Notes: generated by a model not told the origin, from the letters alone. Shown: positions 32,513-42,755, counted from the stretch's first letter. The stretch is 64,000 bases of DNA from Ruminococcus sp. HUN007 (GCF_000712055.1 NZ_JOOA01000001.1:248001-312000), one strand, 5' to 3'. Program-made: numbers and translations.

Positions 32513-33844
32513 TTATTGAGTTTCAATCCCAAGTTTCTCGCACAGCTTTTCTATTCCGGTAAAATATCCGGACCCGATTGTTTTCATTTTTATGCGATCA
32601 TTGTGGCGATAGAATTCTACAACTTCAACCGTCTTTTCCGAACTCAGTTCAAGTTTAAATTCTCCTGACCCTCCGAATCCGAACAAATCTATAACCGCCG
32701 CAGGATTTTTGATCTTGCTGAAATTCATCTTTTCATCATCCCCGTATACCGAGAAACATACAAGGACATGATAAATATCTAGCGACAACAGCGCCGGTTT
32801 AAATGACACGGTATGACCGCTATTCTCAGAAAGATCTTCGACCGCTCCGTCCGGTGACAGTTTGCTGCCGAAAAATACAAGATCCTCATCACGTTCGGCT
32901 TTCCCGTTTTCACGCAGCATAAATGCATATACATCCGGATCTGCTCCAGCTTCGGCACTGTCATATTTAAGGCTTATTCTCACCTCATCACAGTCGGTGA
33001 TATCTGTCCGCTCACCTTTCAGGTAATGCTTAGCGCCTTCCGGCTTTATTCTCTGAACAGTATCCAACCTTAATGAAGAATGATCATCTTTACTCTTATC
33101 CTGTTCAGTTGAAGACACTGTTTTCTGTTCAGGTTTTTCTTCAGGAGATGTTTCAGATTTTGTTACCGGAGTACTCACAGAAGAAGATACTGATGTTATA
33201 TCAGGAACCGTTCTTTCAGCCGGAATGTTCAGCAATACGGATTTTCTTTTATAATCGGTAATATCGCTTCCGAGTTTTGAATAGATTTTTTTCACTGAAT
33301 CACGAGTCGAAAGAGAAAGCAGTTCATCTTCCGTCATGCCGACCATTTCAATAAATGCAACTTTTCCGTTTGGTGTATCGATTGTATTAACGGAAGGATC
33401 TGAAATACAGATAAATCCTCTGATATCTGACTCTCCCTTTGAATCTATGCCGACCGTCTGACCGGTGCGGATAAATTCATTCGGTCCGAAAACTACACCT
33501 TTCTGAAATGTAATACGTGCTAAAGTCTGAAGAATCTGACAGACACATCTTATTTCCTTGTTAAGATCATCGTAGTTATCCTTCTTAAGCTTGAATGTCA
33601 TTTCATAGCCGTATCCGCTTAATTCATGATTATCGGATACTTTTTCATACAGTTCCGAAAGGCCAAACGTTACGAAGTGCCAGTAGTCTTTTCCTTCATA
33701 AATGCTTATTCCGTCAAGCGGATCATTTCCGCCGAAACGCCATTTTATCATAGCCGCAAAATGCAGCGGATCATTCTGACCGGGATAAATTCTGAGAAAT
33801 TCCCGCTCGATAAGATCCCATCCTGTGGATGCTATGTTGTTCAT
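32513..33844 (-). CDS. SUFU-domain and TerD-domain fusion protein
   Basis: The 443-residue protein has an N-terminal suppressor-of-fused domain (about 1-200: LHFAAMIKWRFGGNDPLDGI, YWHFVTFGLSELYEK, GYGYEMTFKLKKD), a Ser/Thr/Glu/Lys linker (about 205-260) and a C-terminal TerD-like domain (about 265-440: VRISLKYDSAEAGADPDVYA, FGSKLSPDGAVEDLSEN, FELKLSS-type ending as GEFKLELSSEKTVEVVEFYR). TerD domains bind Ca2+ and occur in tellurite/stress systems. SUFU domains in bacteria occur in contact-toxin immunity and stress proteins. No signal peptide, so it is cytosolic. The role is not known. Confidence 0.75.
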   Translation of the reverse strand: MNNIASTGWDLIEREFLRIYPGQNDPLHFAAMIKWRFGGNDPLDGISIYEGKDYWHFVTFGLSELYEKVSDNHELSGYGYEMTFKLKKDNYDDLNKEIRCVCQILQTLARITFQKGVVFGPNEFIRTGQTVGIDSKGESDIRGFICISDPSVNTIDTPNGKVAFIEMVGMTEDELLSLSTRDSVKKIYSKLGSDITDYKRKSVLLNIPAERTVPDITSVSSSVSTPVTKSETSPEEKPEQKTVSSTEQDKSKDDHSSLRLDTVQRIKPEGAKHYLKGERTDITDCDEVRISLKYDSAEAGADPDVYAFMLRENGKAERDEDLVFFGSKLSPDGAVEDLSENSGHTVSFKPALLSLDIYHVLVCFSVYGDDEKMNFSKIKNPAAVIDLFGFGGSGEFKLELSSEKTVEVVEFYRHNDRIKMKTIGSGYFTGIEKLCEKLGIETQ

Positions 33845-33904
33845 ATTTTTCCTATCCCCTTTATCCTTTCTTCTCGTTTCTCCTTTTATGCGTCGCTGAG
33901 CGCG

Positions 33905-34294
33905 TTATTTCAATCCAAGTATCTCGCCATATACAAGTACAGCGTTTCTGACACATTCCTCACATGAACAAAGCGGTTTTCCGTAAGTGATCGTCTTCAG
34001 ATCCCTGCACTTTATTGCTCCGCATCTTTCTCTGAAAGTTTCCTGTATCATACGTGCCGGCTTTATCGTTCCTTTACCTTTTGTTTTCATACCTGCTATC
34101 ATAACTGCACCTACAAGTGCTCCGCATGTAGCTTCGAGATTTCCCATACCGGCACCGAAGCCAGCTGCGATCTGTCTTAACTGTTCTTCTGCAAGATTCG
34201 TCTGATCAGCAAGTGCTATTGAAACTGCCTGTGCGCAGGTGTATCCTGTTGCTTTAAGTTCAACTGCTTTTTCTGCTCTTTCTTTTAAATCCAT
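33905..34294 (-). CDS. C_GCAxxG_C_C family redox-type protein
   Basis: The 129-residue protein carries the family signature: GYTCAQAVSIAL, GFGAGMGNLEATCGALVGAV, ERCGAIKCRDL and PLCSCEECVRNAV. The conserved cysteines suggest a metal or redox centre, but no member is well characterised. The start MDLKERAEKA at 34294 is chosen because GAGGTT lies 9 bases upstream; the ATG at 34309 would include that site in the coding region. Confidence 0.82.
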   Translation of the reverse strand: MDLKERAEKAVELKATGYTCAQAVSIALADQTNLAEEQLRQIAAGFGAGMGNLEATCGALVGAVMIAGMKTKGKGTIKPARMIQETFRERCGAIKCRDLKTITYGKPLCSCEECVRNAVLVYGEILGLK

Positions 34295-34344
34295 TTGTAA
34301 TAACCTCATTTCATAATTTATGTGTTTTTTCTTCGAAAAACAAA

Positions 34345-34800
34345 TTATAATTCAAGTTTCATGAATACATCTGCGTACTGATTATCATTATATCTTTCCG
34401 TATTCACAAAACCGGCCTTTTCATATAATCTCTGCGCGGCTTTATACTTTGAAATGGAATCCAGAACAATTGATCTGTACCCAAGTTCCCCGGCTTTTGA
34501 AATCACTGTTTCAAGCATTCTTTTTCCAAGGCCTTTCCCTCTTAAATCTTTGTGAAGATAAAAGGCTTTCAGTTCCACAGTGTCGTTATTTATCTCTTTT
34601 AAGCCAACCGTTCCAAGTACTTTATTGTCGTTATTCTCTTCATTAACAACACAGTAAAACACTTCAAATGACTTCTCAATATCATTATAGAAACTGTGTC
34701 TTCCAGCCGGTTCGAATGTTTTATCCAGTTCTTCGAAACAGATATCAGTGAATTCAAATACACTTTGTTTGTATATTTCTCTGTACGGAACGATTATCAT
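34345..34800 (-). CDS. GNAT acetyltransferase
   Basis: The 151-residue protein has the full GNAT motif A: LKAFYLHKDLRGKGLGKRML, with the acetyl-CoA loop R-G-K-G-L-G-K, and the C-terminal YKAAQRLYEKAGFVNTERYN. The substrate is unknown. GGAGGCACGAGCAA precedes the ATG. It is one of three acetyltransferase genes within 2.5 kb; these share repeats but are not close paralogues. Confidence 0.85.
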   Translation of the reverse strand: MIIVPYREIYKQSVFEFTDICFEELDKTFEPAGRHSFYNDIEKSFEVFYCVVNEENNDNKVLGTVGLKEINNDTVELKAFYLHKDLRGKGLGKRMLETVISKAGELGYRSIVLDSISKYKAAQRLYEKAGFVNTERYNDNQYADVFMKLEL

Positions 34801-34826
34801 TTGCTCGTGCCTCCATAAATCCCGCG

Positions 34827-34889
34827 GTGATTTTCCAGTCTCCGACTGGAAAATTTCAATTCATTTTTCTTCGAAAAATGCTCCTTTAT
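34827..34889. repeat. Double-hairpin intergenic repeat, copy B
   Basis: GTGATTTTCCAGTC/GACTGGAAAA hairpin, then CATTTTTC/GAAAAATG hairpin. It lies 3' of the acetyltransferase-deaminase gene and may act as terminator. Confidence 0.65.
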
Positions 34890-34891
34890 TA

Positions 34892-35806
34892 TCACTTTAT
34901 CCACCACTCAGGTGTCAGTTCACCAAGCGTGATCACTTTCTCCTGCTTATAATCCATCATTATTTCGATATCCTTATATCTTCCCGGCATAAGCTGAACC
35001 ATCAGTTCACGGCATGCTCCACATGGAGCACCGCTTGTGCCGTCAGGCAGAACAGCAATCACCTTTATGATCTCCTGTTCACCATTGGTTATCATATTGA
35101 AAATAGCATTTCGTTCTGCACATATTCCGAGAGTGGAACATGTATCGATACATACACCAGTATATATTTTTCCAGATGACGACATAACAGCTGCAGATAC
35201 TTCCCCGCATGTTACGTAATCTGAAATGCGTCGTTCATTACGTACCGAAACTGCAGCGTTATACATCATATCCCACTGCCACTGATCCTTTGTGATGCTG
35301 CTTGCGTGGCCGGTCCTCTTTTCATTGAGAAGCGGCACATCAAGATTTTCTGATGTAAACTGATAACGGAAGCCGCACTTTTCCTGCGCGCGTTTTGATT
35401 TGATATTTCCGTCGTAGTATCCGCACCAGACCTTTGTCATACCAAGGTCTTCGAAAGCACGACGAAGCAGTTCCATTCCTGCCTCCGGTACAATTCCACG
35501 ACCCCAGAAAGGCTTACCGAGCCAGTAGCCAAGCTCGCATTCATCATCACGGTCGGTCATGTCGCTGTGGCCGTTCAGTTTCAGTTCGATAGCACCTATA
35601 GCTTTGTTATCTTCCTTAAGGCAGATGGCATATGCTTCTTTACCGTTTAAAACTTCTCTTATAACGTAACGGCTTTCATCGACATCCTTATGTGCTGGCC
35701 ACCCGGCTATCGGACCGACATCCAGATCTTTTGCATATTCGTACATATCATCTGCATCGCTGTCCTCCCAGCGGCGCAGTATAAGTCGTTCTGTTTCAAT
35801 TATCAT
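34892..35806 (-). CDS. Fusion of RimJ/RimL-type acetyltransferase and cytidine deaminase
   Basis: The 304-residue protein has an N-terminal GNAT domain of the RimJ/RimL class (about 1-175: IIETERLILRRWEDSDADDM, YWLGKPFWGRGIVPEAGMEL, KRAQEKCGFRYQF). A C-terminal zinc-dependent deaminase follows (about 180-304) with TCSTLGICAERNAIFNM (Zn ligand Cys and proton-shuttle Glu) and GAPCGACRELM (two Zn Cys). Both active sites look intact and the frame is continuous. The deaminase resembles cytidine or blasticidin-S type enzymes. CGGAGGTAGAAC precedes the ATG. A nucleoside-analogue resistance role is possible but unproven. Confidence 0.82.
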   Translation of the reverse strand: MIIETERLILRRWEDSDADDMYEYAKDLDVGPIAGWPAHKDVDESRYVIREVLNGKEAYAICLKEDNKAIGAIELKLNGHSDMTDRDDECELGYWLGKPFWGRGIVPEAGMELLRRAFEDLGMTKVWCGYYDGNIKSKRAQEKCGFRYQFTSENLDVPLLNEKRTGHASSITKDQWQWDMMYNAAVSVRNERRISDYVTCGEVSAAVMSSSGKIYTGVCIDTCSTLGICAERNAIFNMITNGEQEIIKVIAVLPDGTSGAPCGACRELMVQLMPGRYKDIEIMMDYKQEKVITLGELTPEWWIK

Positions 35807-35827
35807 TTGTTCTACCTCCGTATATCT

Positions 35828-36058
35828 CTATGCGTTTTTCTCAGATATTTCAGTACATCCTTTATGACCGCAGTGAGGACATTTGATCTCATACTCATTC
35901 TCATAATGCTGAGAAAAAAGGATTGTTCTCCAGTTTACAGTGAATTCTTTTGAACACTCTTTGCATCTGAAATTATGCTTTGCTATCTGTTTAACATATA
36001 ATGCACATAAAATAAAAGCCGCAGCAATAACAACTGCCGTTACAATGATCCATCCCAT
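35828..36058 (-). CDS. Small membrane protein with zinc ribbon
   Basis: The 76-residue protein starts with one membrane helix (MGWIIVTAVVIAAAFILCAL), then a zinc ribbon with FRCKECSKEF and IKCPHCGHKGC. GGGAGGAGACAATT sets the start at 36058. It is probably an inner-membrane protein with a cytosolic zinc knuckle; the role is unknown. Confidence 0.7.
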   Translation of the reverse strand: MGWIIVTAVVIAAAFILCALYVKQIAKHNFRCKECSKEFTVNWRTILFSQHYENEYEIKCPHCGHKGCTEISEKNA

Positions 36059-36111
36059 AATTGTCTCCTCCCGAAATGATTTACCAGTCACTGACTTGAA
36101 AATGCACCTTT

Positions 36112-36582
36112 TTAGAATTTATATCTCATATCCGTATAACGGTGTTCCTTATCCTCGAATCCAACCTTCTTATAGATAGGATATCCTTCCTTCGTTGCAC
36201 TCAGATCAATTCTTCCCAGGCCACGGTTTCTGCCGTATTCCACAAGGTTTCTGATCAGCTGAGTGCATATACCTTTTCCGCGGTATTCCGGTTCAGTAAA
36301 GACACTCAGCACTTCACCATACAAGCCGTTAAGAAGGATCGAATTTGCAGGCATCTCAATGATATGAAGATATGCTACGGCTACCATTCTTCCATCATCT
36401 TTCGCCGTAAATGCAACAAGTTCATCTCCGAGTTTTCTGTTAAAATAATCCGGAAGCTGTTTTCTCATACATTCACTTTCATGTTCACTGACACTTCCGA
36501 AATCATCAATCATATACGCGATCCTTAAACGGATCAGTTCATCAATATCATCTTTTGAAGCTTGACAATAAACTATGCTCAT
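36112..36582 (-). CDS. GNAT acetyltransferase
   Basis: The 156-residue protein shows VAYLHIIEMPANSILLNGLY, LSVFTEPEYRGKGICTQLIR (acetyl-CoA loop R-G-K-G-I-C-T) and the C-terminal YPIYKKVGFEDKEHRYTDMR. It starts MSIVYCQASKDD at 36582 after AAGGGAGAAC; the longer upstream frame passes through a hairpin repeat. The substrate is unknown. Confidence 0.83.
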   Translation of the reverse strand: MSIVYCQASKDDIDELIRLRIAYMIDDFGSVSEHESECMRKQLPDYFNRKLGDELVAFTAKDDGRMVAVAYLHIIEMPANSILLNGLYGEVLSVFTEPEYRGKGICTQLIRNLVEYGRNRGLGRIDLSATKEGYPIYKKVGFEDKEHRYTDMRYKF

Positions 36583-36605
36583 TTTGTTCTCCCTTCGTGT
36601 ATCGT

Positions 36606-36667
36606 GGTGATTTTCCAGTCGGAGACTGGAAAATTTCAATTCATTTTTCGTAGAAAAATGCACCTTT
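36606..36667. repeat. Double-hairpin intergenic repeat, copy C
   Basis: GTGATTTTCCAGTC/GACTGGAAAA and CATTTTTC/GAAAAATG hairpins, nearly the same as copy B. A partial copy follows the GNAT gene at 36076-36114. It lies 3' of the LRR gene. Confidence 0.65.
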
Positions 36668-36677
36668 GACAAGGTCA

Positions 36678-38935
36678 TCAGATCTTGAACTTTGACAAGT
36701 CAGCTTCTTTACCACCTATAACTATTCTGCTTAATCTCCTGCAACCATGATATGCATAATCAGAAACATCTATTGCACCTGCAGGAAGAATGATCTCTGT
36801 TAAATTGTAATTATCCCCAAATGCATACATTTCAATAGTTACAATACTATCCGGAAAAGTAACCTTCTGAAGTTTTCCGCTATTAAATGCATCCCAACAT
36901 ATCGTAGTTACGCCTTCAGGAATAACAACTTCGGTTATTTCCTTGCTGCGCTTCCTTCAACCAGAATATTATTGATCACGGCTATTCCGTTTTTACTTAT
37001 AATATCTTCGAGCCATTTGGTTTTATTAAAGCAGCCCTTATATATGCTTGTAACGCTCTCCGGAACAACTATTTTTTCCAAAGCAGTACATTCACCAAAC
37101 ACAGCATAACCAAGAAACTCAGCACCTTCAGGTATTATAATTTCTGTAAGACTACTGCACTTTCTGAAGGCATAATGATCGATTTTTTTTAATCCGTCAT
37201 TAAGAACTACTTTTTTCAGACCTATATCTCCTTCAAAAGCATTCTGACCTATCTTGGTAACTCCATTCGGTAACGTTATTTCTTCTATAAGAGGACAATC
37301 GCGCAGAACGGCATATTCTATAGAAGTGAGACTTTCCGGGAAAACCATCTTTTCAAGAGTAGAACAGCCACTGAATGCTCCCCAGCCAATTTGAGACACA
37401 CTATCAGGCATATCAATATTCTTAAGAGAAGTACATCCATCAAAAGCAAATTGACCGATTTCCTTTATATTCTTTCCAAGCGAAACAGAAGAAATATTTC
37501 TGAAACGTTCTTTTTCTTCTTTTTTCGTTCCCTTTTTCTCTGGGGAAAAAGCATATTCTCCAATAACTGTTACAGGATTCTTGCCAATCATGTCCGGTAC
37601 GACAACATCTGTGTCTTCACCCTTGTATCTTCTGATCGTTACACATCCGTCAGTAACTTTGAAACTGAAAATCTCTTTCCATTCTTTTTCTGTACGCTCG
37701 ACGATCCCATTTGCTTTTTCGTATTTTTCTGTTTTTATCTGTTCAATCGCATCATCTGAAAAATATTTATCTCTGTATTCAAGTATCTTTGCAGTAACTT
37801 CCGGATCTCCGGCTGCTTTTTTAAGAAACTTTTCTATCTCATCATATTTGAATCCACTTAGTTTTTCTTTGTTTTCTAACAGCAGCAGAACAATACCAAA
37901 GGCTTTTTTATCGAGTGCTGCTTCAATAATCTTATTGATATTTCTCGCAGTGAGGAATTTACCTTTGCCTATAAGCTGCTCAAGTCTTCTGAAATAACCA
38001 GCTTTAATAAAGGCACCCGCAATTTTGATAAACTCTTTTCCGATCAGCTTTTCAGCTTCTGCGTTATTTCCGGCAAGATAATAGTCCACAATATACGTAA
38101 ACTTCACTGTAAAGTCAAAATCTATAGTGAAATCATCGTTAATAAGCATATTCAGAATATTGTCAAGATCCTGTTCAGGGTCTTTCAATTCATTAAGTTC
38201 GATCTCAGTCCCTTTGAAGCATATCGTTTCCATGTTTCTGCAATAGAAAAACATGCCTCCGTAAACTTTCTTAAGTGTATCAGGAAGTGTGACCTTCATA
38301 AGCATACTGCATCCGCCGAATGCGTTAAACTTTATAGTATGAACATCCTGAGGTATAACTGCTTCTTCCACGTATTTTCCAACACGGGTCAGAACGCCGT
38401 TTTCAATCGTATAATCTTCTTTATCATCATCTCCGGCAACCTGATCAAATGCTTTCAGATCAATATATATCGCCGGTCTGACTCCGCCCAAAGAATTACA
38501 GTAATCATAACCAATATTTCCTTCTTTATAAACCGAACAAACAAATGTATTGGACAGTGTAGAATATGGAGTGCGAAGCCACCAGTCACGATTGCTTTTT
38601 CTGTCATTGAACGATACTAGAGTTTCAGCTTGTTTTTTTGTTAGCAGAGTGACGTTGTCTTTTTTGACAGTCAAAATGCACTTTTTCTCTTCATCATTAA
38701 AAGCATTATCGTAAAACTGGCTGTTCAGAGAGTTTCTGACTCTGCTTATCTCCCAGTTCCTGTCCTGCTTGTTATTATATGTATCAAAATCAACAATGTA
38801 ATATGATAAAGCAAATAATTTATCATCATCTTTTTCGATGACTCTCCAGACCAGTCTTCTTTTCTGATTATTTGTATCTGTTAAAGTTCCGAATCCAAAC
38901 AAATTTCCAATTTCAAGATTTCTCATATTTATCAT
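36678..38935 (-). pseudogene. DUF6273-type plus leucine-rich-repeat protein, frameshifted near the end
   Basis: The main frame (stop at 36935) encodes an N-terminal DUF6273-type domain (about 1-140: LFGFGTLTDTNNQKRRLVWR, WWLRTPYSTLSN, GVRPAIYIDL). A first repeat block, a helical stretch with ankyrin-like spacing (LEQLIGKGKFLTARNINKII) and BspA-type LRR_5 repeats follow (AFDGCTSLKNIDMPDSVSQI and similar). After VINNILVEGSAA the other frame continues EITEVVIPEGVTTICWDAFN and ends at 36678 with ADLSKFKI. Adding one base near 36945 restores it. No signal peptide. The start at 38935 follows AAGGGGA. It shares its DUF6273 domain type with the tandem array at 13-17 kb. Confidence 0.75.
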
Positions 38936-39024
38936 TGTATTTTCCCCTTTTTTCCTTATTATTGATCGTGCTACTGCACTATTACAGATATAAATATTAT
39001 ACACTATTCAACAGATAAATACAA

Positions 39025-39063
39025 GAAAAAAACAGGCACAAAGCACTCTGTCTCTGTACCTGT
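39025..39063 (-). terminator. Terminator after the Tad-like gene
   Basis: On the minus strand ACAGGTACA pairs with TGCCTGT and is followed by seven T residues. Confidence 0.7.
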
Positions 39064-39085
39064 TCAGGTCAAATATACTGTAGGA

Positions 39086-41848
39086 TCAGTAACTGAGAAC
39101 TGTTCTTACAGATATATTTTTTGTTCTGTCTGTAATACCGTTATTTGATGTGCTGCTGTTTCCTGATACTGAATTCGGAATGATAATACCAGGAAGGATC
39201 GTGTTTACTGATACATCAGCATCTACTGTCACCATTGAAGCTGCCTTGCTGATGTCAAAGCTGCCTGACGGTGTAAGGGTATATCCCTTTGCAGATGCGT
39301 TCTTTAAGCCATTGTTCATATTAACATCGATCAGGATAGCTGTTCTGGAAAGCATTGCGCGTTCCTTTTCCTGTGACATTGTTCCGAGCATAAGGAAAAT
39401 CCTTAAGTATTCCTTGTAGGTAAGTGTTATTGCACTTGCTGCTGAAGGAGCCTTCTTTGATGCATTTATGTTTACATTACCGAACTTGTCTGTGAGTGCT
39501 GTTGTAGCGCCTGTTGCCAGATTTCCAACAAGATCCTTCGCATAATCTCCTGCACATTCGCCTGCTGCTCCGATACCGTTCTTTGCGATTTCCTTTACAG
39601 ACTTTCCGACACTGTCAACAGTATTCTTCACAGGTGCCTTAAGGGATTCTACAGATGCTTTGATCTTTTCAGCTGTTTCAGCTTTTATCTGTTCGACTTT
39701 TTCTTTTGCAGCACCGACAGATGATGCTGATGCACTGCAGATCATTCCGGCAAATTCGTCAGCCTTCGCTTCTGCAAGTTTCTTTAATTCTGAAACAGCA
39801 GCCGAACCGAGATCATTTCCTGAAGAATCGATAGATTCGAGATTCTTAAGAAGCAGTTTCTTTACATTTTCCTGGCTCATACCCTGTCCTGCTTCGTCAA
39901 TAACAGAAAGAGCTGTGGCAAACACTACATTGTTCACGGCATTGACTGCGGAATCAATTGTTTCTTCGGCAAACTCGTCAACATAGGAATTAACTGTTTT
40001 AGTAAGTTCATCAACACCGTTTTCAGCAGCACCTTCTATCTTACCGAAAATATCCTCCACCTGTTTTCCTGCCTTCGCTGATGCCACCTTAACGATTTCA
40101 CCGGAATTATTCTTAAGTGCATTTACAATGCCTGACGGCTTCATATTCCATGTAGATGAATTCTTGTATACCGGTACCTCACCGCCTGCGAGAAGTGTGT
40201 TGAGATCAATCACAGACTCTGAGAGAGCAAGGGAAAGAATGAGTACAGTCTTAACTACCGGAATACCGAATCCTGTCCATCCTGCTATGGCTGTCGCTGC
40301 AGTGGTTGTAACCGTGCGTATCTCGGAATCGGTAAATGCATAAACGCTGTTGAGTGAGAATCTTGTACCGAAAATGAGTGCTCTTGTATAGGCGAGATTC
40401 TTTTCCATGTCCTCATTTCCCCACAGAATATACTCGGCTTCTGAACGATAGAAAACGTTGTTCTGTTCGTTCATCTGAACACCTGACATCATCTGCGGTG
40501 TTATTGTGTTCACTTTGCCTCCGCTGCATTCAGTCTCTGATGTATAACAGCTGAACATCTGCATGATATATTCGCTTAAAAGAAGATCTTCCACGCTTTC
40601 ACCGGCCAGATCACCTATCCTGCTTAAGAATGCTCCTGTGTTTTCCTGAAGAGTCTCACTGTTTTCCAGAGCCTGTTCTGCATCAGTGTCACCGCCTGCA
40701 GCTGTAAAGCTTTCACCCGCATCAGGAACTGCAAGATAAGCGCTGATCGCATTAAGCTTTTCATCAGAAATTTTCGAGCGGAGATCAGTCTTAGCAGAAG
40801 AAGGCATGTTCTGGGTGATCTTTGAAGGATCTCCGAGATCCTTCATTGTCTTTAAAAGTTCCTTTGCTGACTTTCTGTTTGTCTGAGCGACTGCTGTGTT
40901 TCCGTAATTATCGTTAAGATATTTATAAAACTTATAGCTGCTTCCCTGTTCTGAATAGCTTTCATTTCCAAGTTTCACAGTTGAAACAAGTTCAGAAGAC
41001 ACTTCCTCATCAGCTGCGCCTGGTGTATCATTCTGGCTGTAAACTGCACGGTCACAGAGCACAGGGGCAAATACAGAAGTATAATCGATGTACTGGCAGA
41101 CTGTCTCACCATGGAATTTAAGTCCTTCAGCAAAACTTCTTAAGTTTCTGAAAGCGTCAAGATTCTTTTCAGTAACTGCAAGGTAATCGCTTATATCGGA
41201 TTTGTTAAGTGCCTTTACATCATTGTTGTACTCGTTCTGCATTGATGTTTTCACATCGCCTTCTGACAGGGCTGAGATAGCTGTCTTCCAGTTCTGACCT
41301 GCCTTTTCCGCAGAATCGATTGCACGTACAATATCTTCAAGACCGTTCTTGGTGTCTTCGAGGTATGCTATTGCTTCATCAGCTGAAGTGCAGAAATCTG
41401 AAAGAACATCAGCTGCATTACCGCAGTATGCATTGGCATGGGTTTTCCATGCATCACGGATGAAACGGGCATCAGAAGCAGTCTTGTCCATAAGACTACT
41501 CAGACTGCAAACGCGGTCATAAAATGACTTGTCTGATTTTTTTTCAGCGTCAGAAAGCTTGTCGTACTGCTTATTATATATATCGCAGTATGTTTTGACC
41601 TTATCAAGTTCAGCAGATTTGCCATGGATCCCTCTTACGTGGTCAAAATCAGATGAAGCAGCAATGTTTCTGATCTCGCTCATGAAGCCGGAATCAGTAC
41701 CATCGTCTGCTGCGATATAACCGCTAAGCTTTTCACGTACGACATCATAAACGGATTTCTTTTCAGCCGAAGCAGTATCCTTTATATCCTTTTCAGCATG
41801 TTTGTCAGTATTAATGTGGGTATCTTCAGAATATCTGAACATATACAT
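39086..41848 (-). pseudogene. C-terminal part of a split Tad/TadG-like (DUF5702-type) protein
   Basis: This 920-codon frame lacks its own ribosome site and begins in the middle of a long helical region. It contains a membrane helix (about 520-545, GWTGFGIPVVKTVLILSLAL), a long Ala/Ser/Lys helical part, and a C-terminal segment (EYLRIFLMLGTMSQEKERAM) typical of large TadG-like proteins of clostridial Tad pili. Removing one A from the A6 run at 41862-41867 (minus strand) joins it to the upstream frame as DIYKNAVSIMYMFRYSEDTH. No other tad genes lie in the window. The domain name is from memory of the family pattern. Confidence 0.65.
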
Positions 41849-42593
41849 GATCGATACTGCATTTTTTATAAATATCTCTTACACGCTTTTCGTTTTCAGA
41901 AGCATTTACTGAACCGGAAAATGTGCCGGACGTGATAAAGCTGTTGTATTCAGATGCACTCTTCCATACAGAAGCACAGTTTTTATTGATCTTTTCAAGG
42001 CTCTTGTCATATTCGATCTTTGCTGTGATCGCTTTGTTCTGCTTGTTGAAATCCTTAAAAACACCGATCTTGTTAAGAATACCGCTGCTCATTTTAAGCG
42101 GTCCTGAGTATTTCATATACTCTGCTATCTGGCTCTTCATTACTTCAGGGTTAGCCAGTACAGCACCTTCTGTGTACTCAGCTTTGAATGATTCAGTATT
42201 AAGTGATATCAGATTTTTAAAATCAGCTTTTGAAGGGTCTGAGAAAATGTCAGCAAGTGATGAAATATACTTTCTGCTCTGTGCGTCTTCTTCAGTCAGT
42301 GCTGTGTTGTTGATCGTTCTGTAAAAGTAATCACTCAGATTTGTCTGAAGTTCCTGTTCAGTTGACGACATGGCAAACAAACCGTAAACATCTTTCAGCA
42401 CTCCGTTAAAATCTGAAAGACCTGCATCTGAAGCAAGGTCAGCAGCACCGGCTGCCATTGTTCTGGCTGATGATATTCTGACTGCATCAGTTACCGCTGC
42501 ACCGAAAGTATAAATCGGAAGCATTGCAAATGAAAGAAGAATGGATACTGAAGCACGTGAAGCTTTTTTAATGTCAATTTTAGAATTTTTCAT
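41826..42593 (-). pseudogene. N-terminal part of the split Tad/TadG-like protein
   Basis: The 255-codon frame starts with a basic leader and the membrane anchor ASVSILLSFAMLPIYTFGAA, then VRISSARTMAAGAADLASDA and DVYGLFAMSS, the typical start of TadE/TadG-like pseudopilins (DUF5702 type). GAGGAGAACACT and a consensus promoter precede it. It ends in the A6 run region as KKCSIDHVYVQIF, overlapping the next frame by 23 bases. The intact protein would be about 1170 residues, anchored by its N-terminus, mostly outside the membrane. Confidence 0.68.
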
Positions 42594-42636
42594 AGTGTTC
42601 TCCTCAAATAACATGAATTACCTTGGGCATATTTGT

Positions 42637-42665
42637 ATTATAACATATACTTCCACATACGTCAA
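42637..42665 (-). promoter_or_regulatory. Promoter of the Tad-like gene
   Basis: TTGACG (42660-42665), 17-base spacer, TATAAT (42637-42642), minus strand. Confidence 0.75.
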
Positions 42666-42723
42666 TAGTTTTCTAAGAAAATTTTAGGAAAACAAAATAA
42701 AAATTATGAAATCTCAGTAAAAA

Positions 42724-42755
42724 AATGCTGTGATGACTATAATCACCACAGCATT
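42724..42755. terminator. Terminator after the C39-like gene
   Basis: AATGCTGTG pairs with CACAGCATT; A-run on one side and T-run on the other. Confidence 0.7.
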
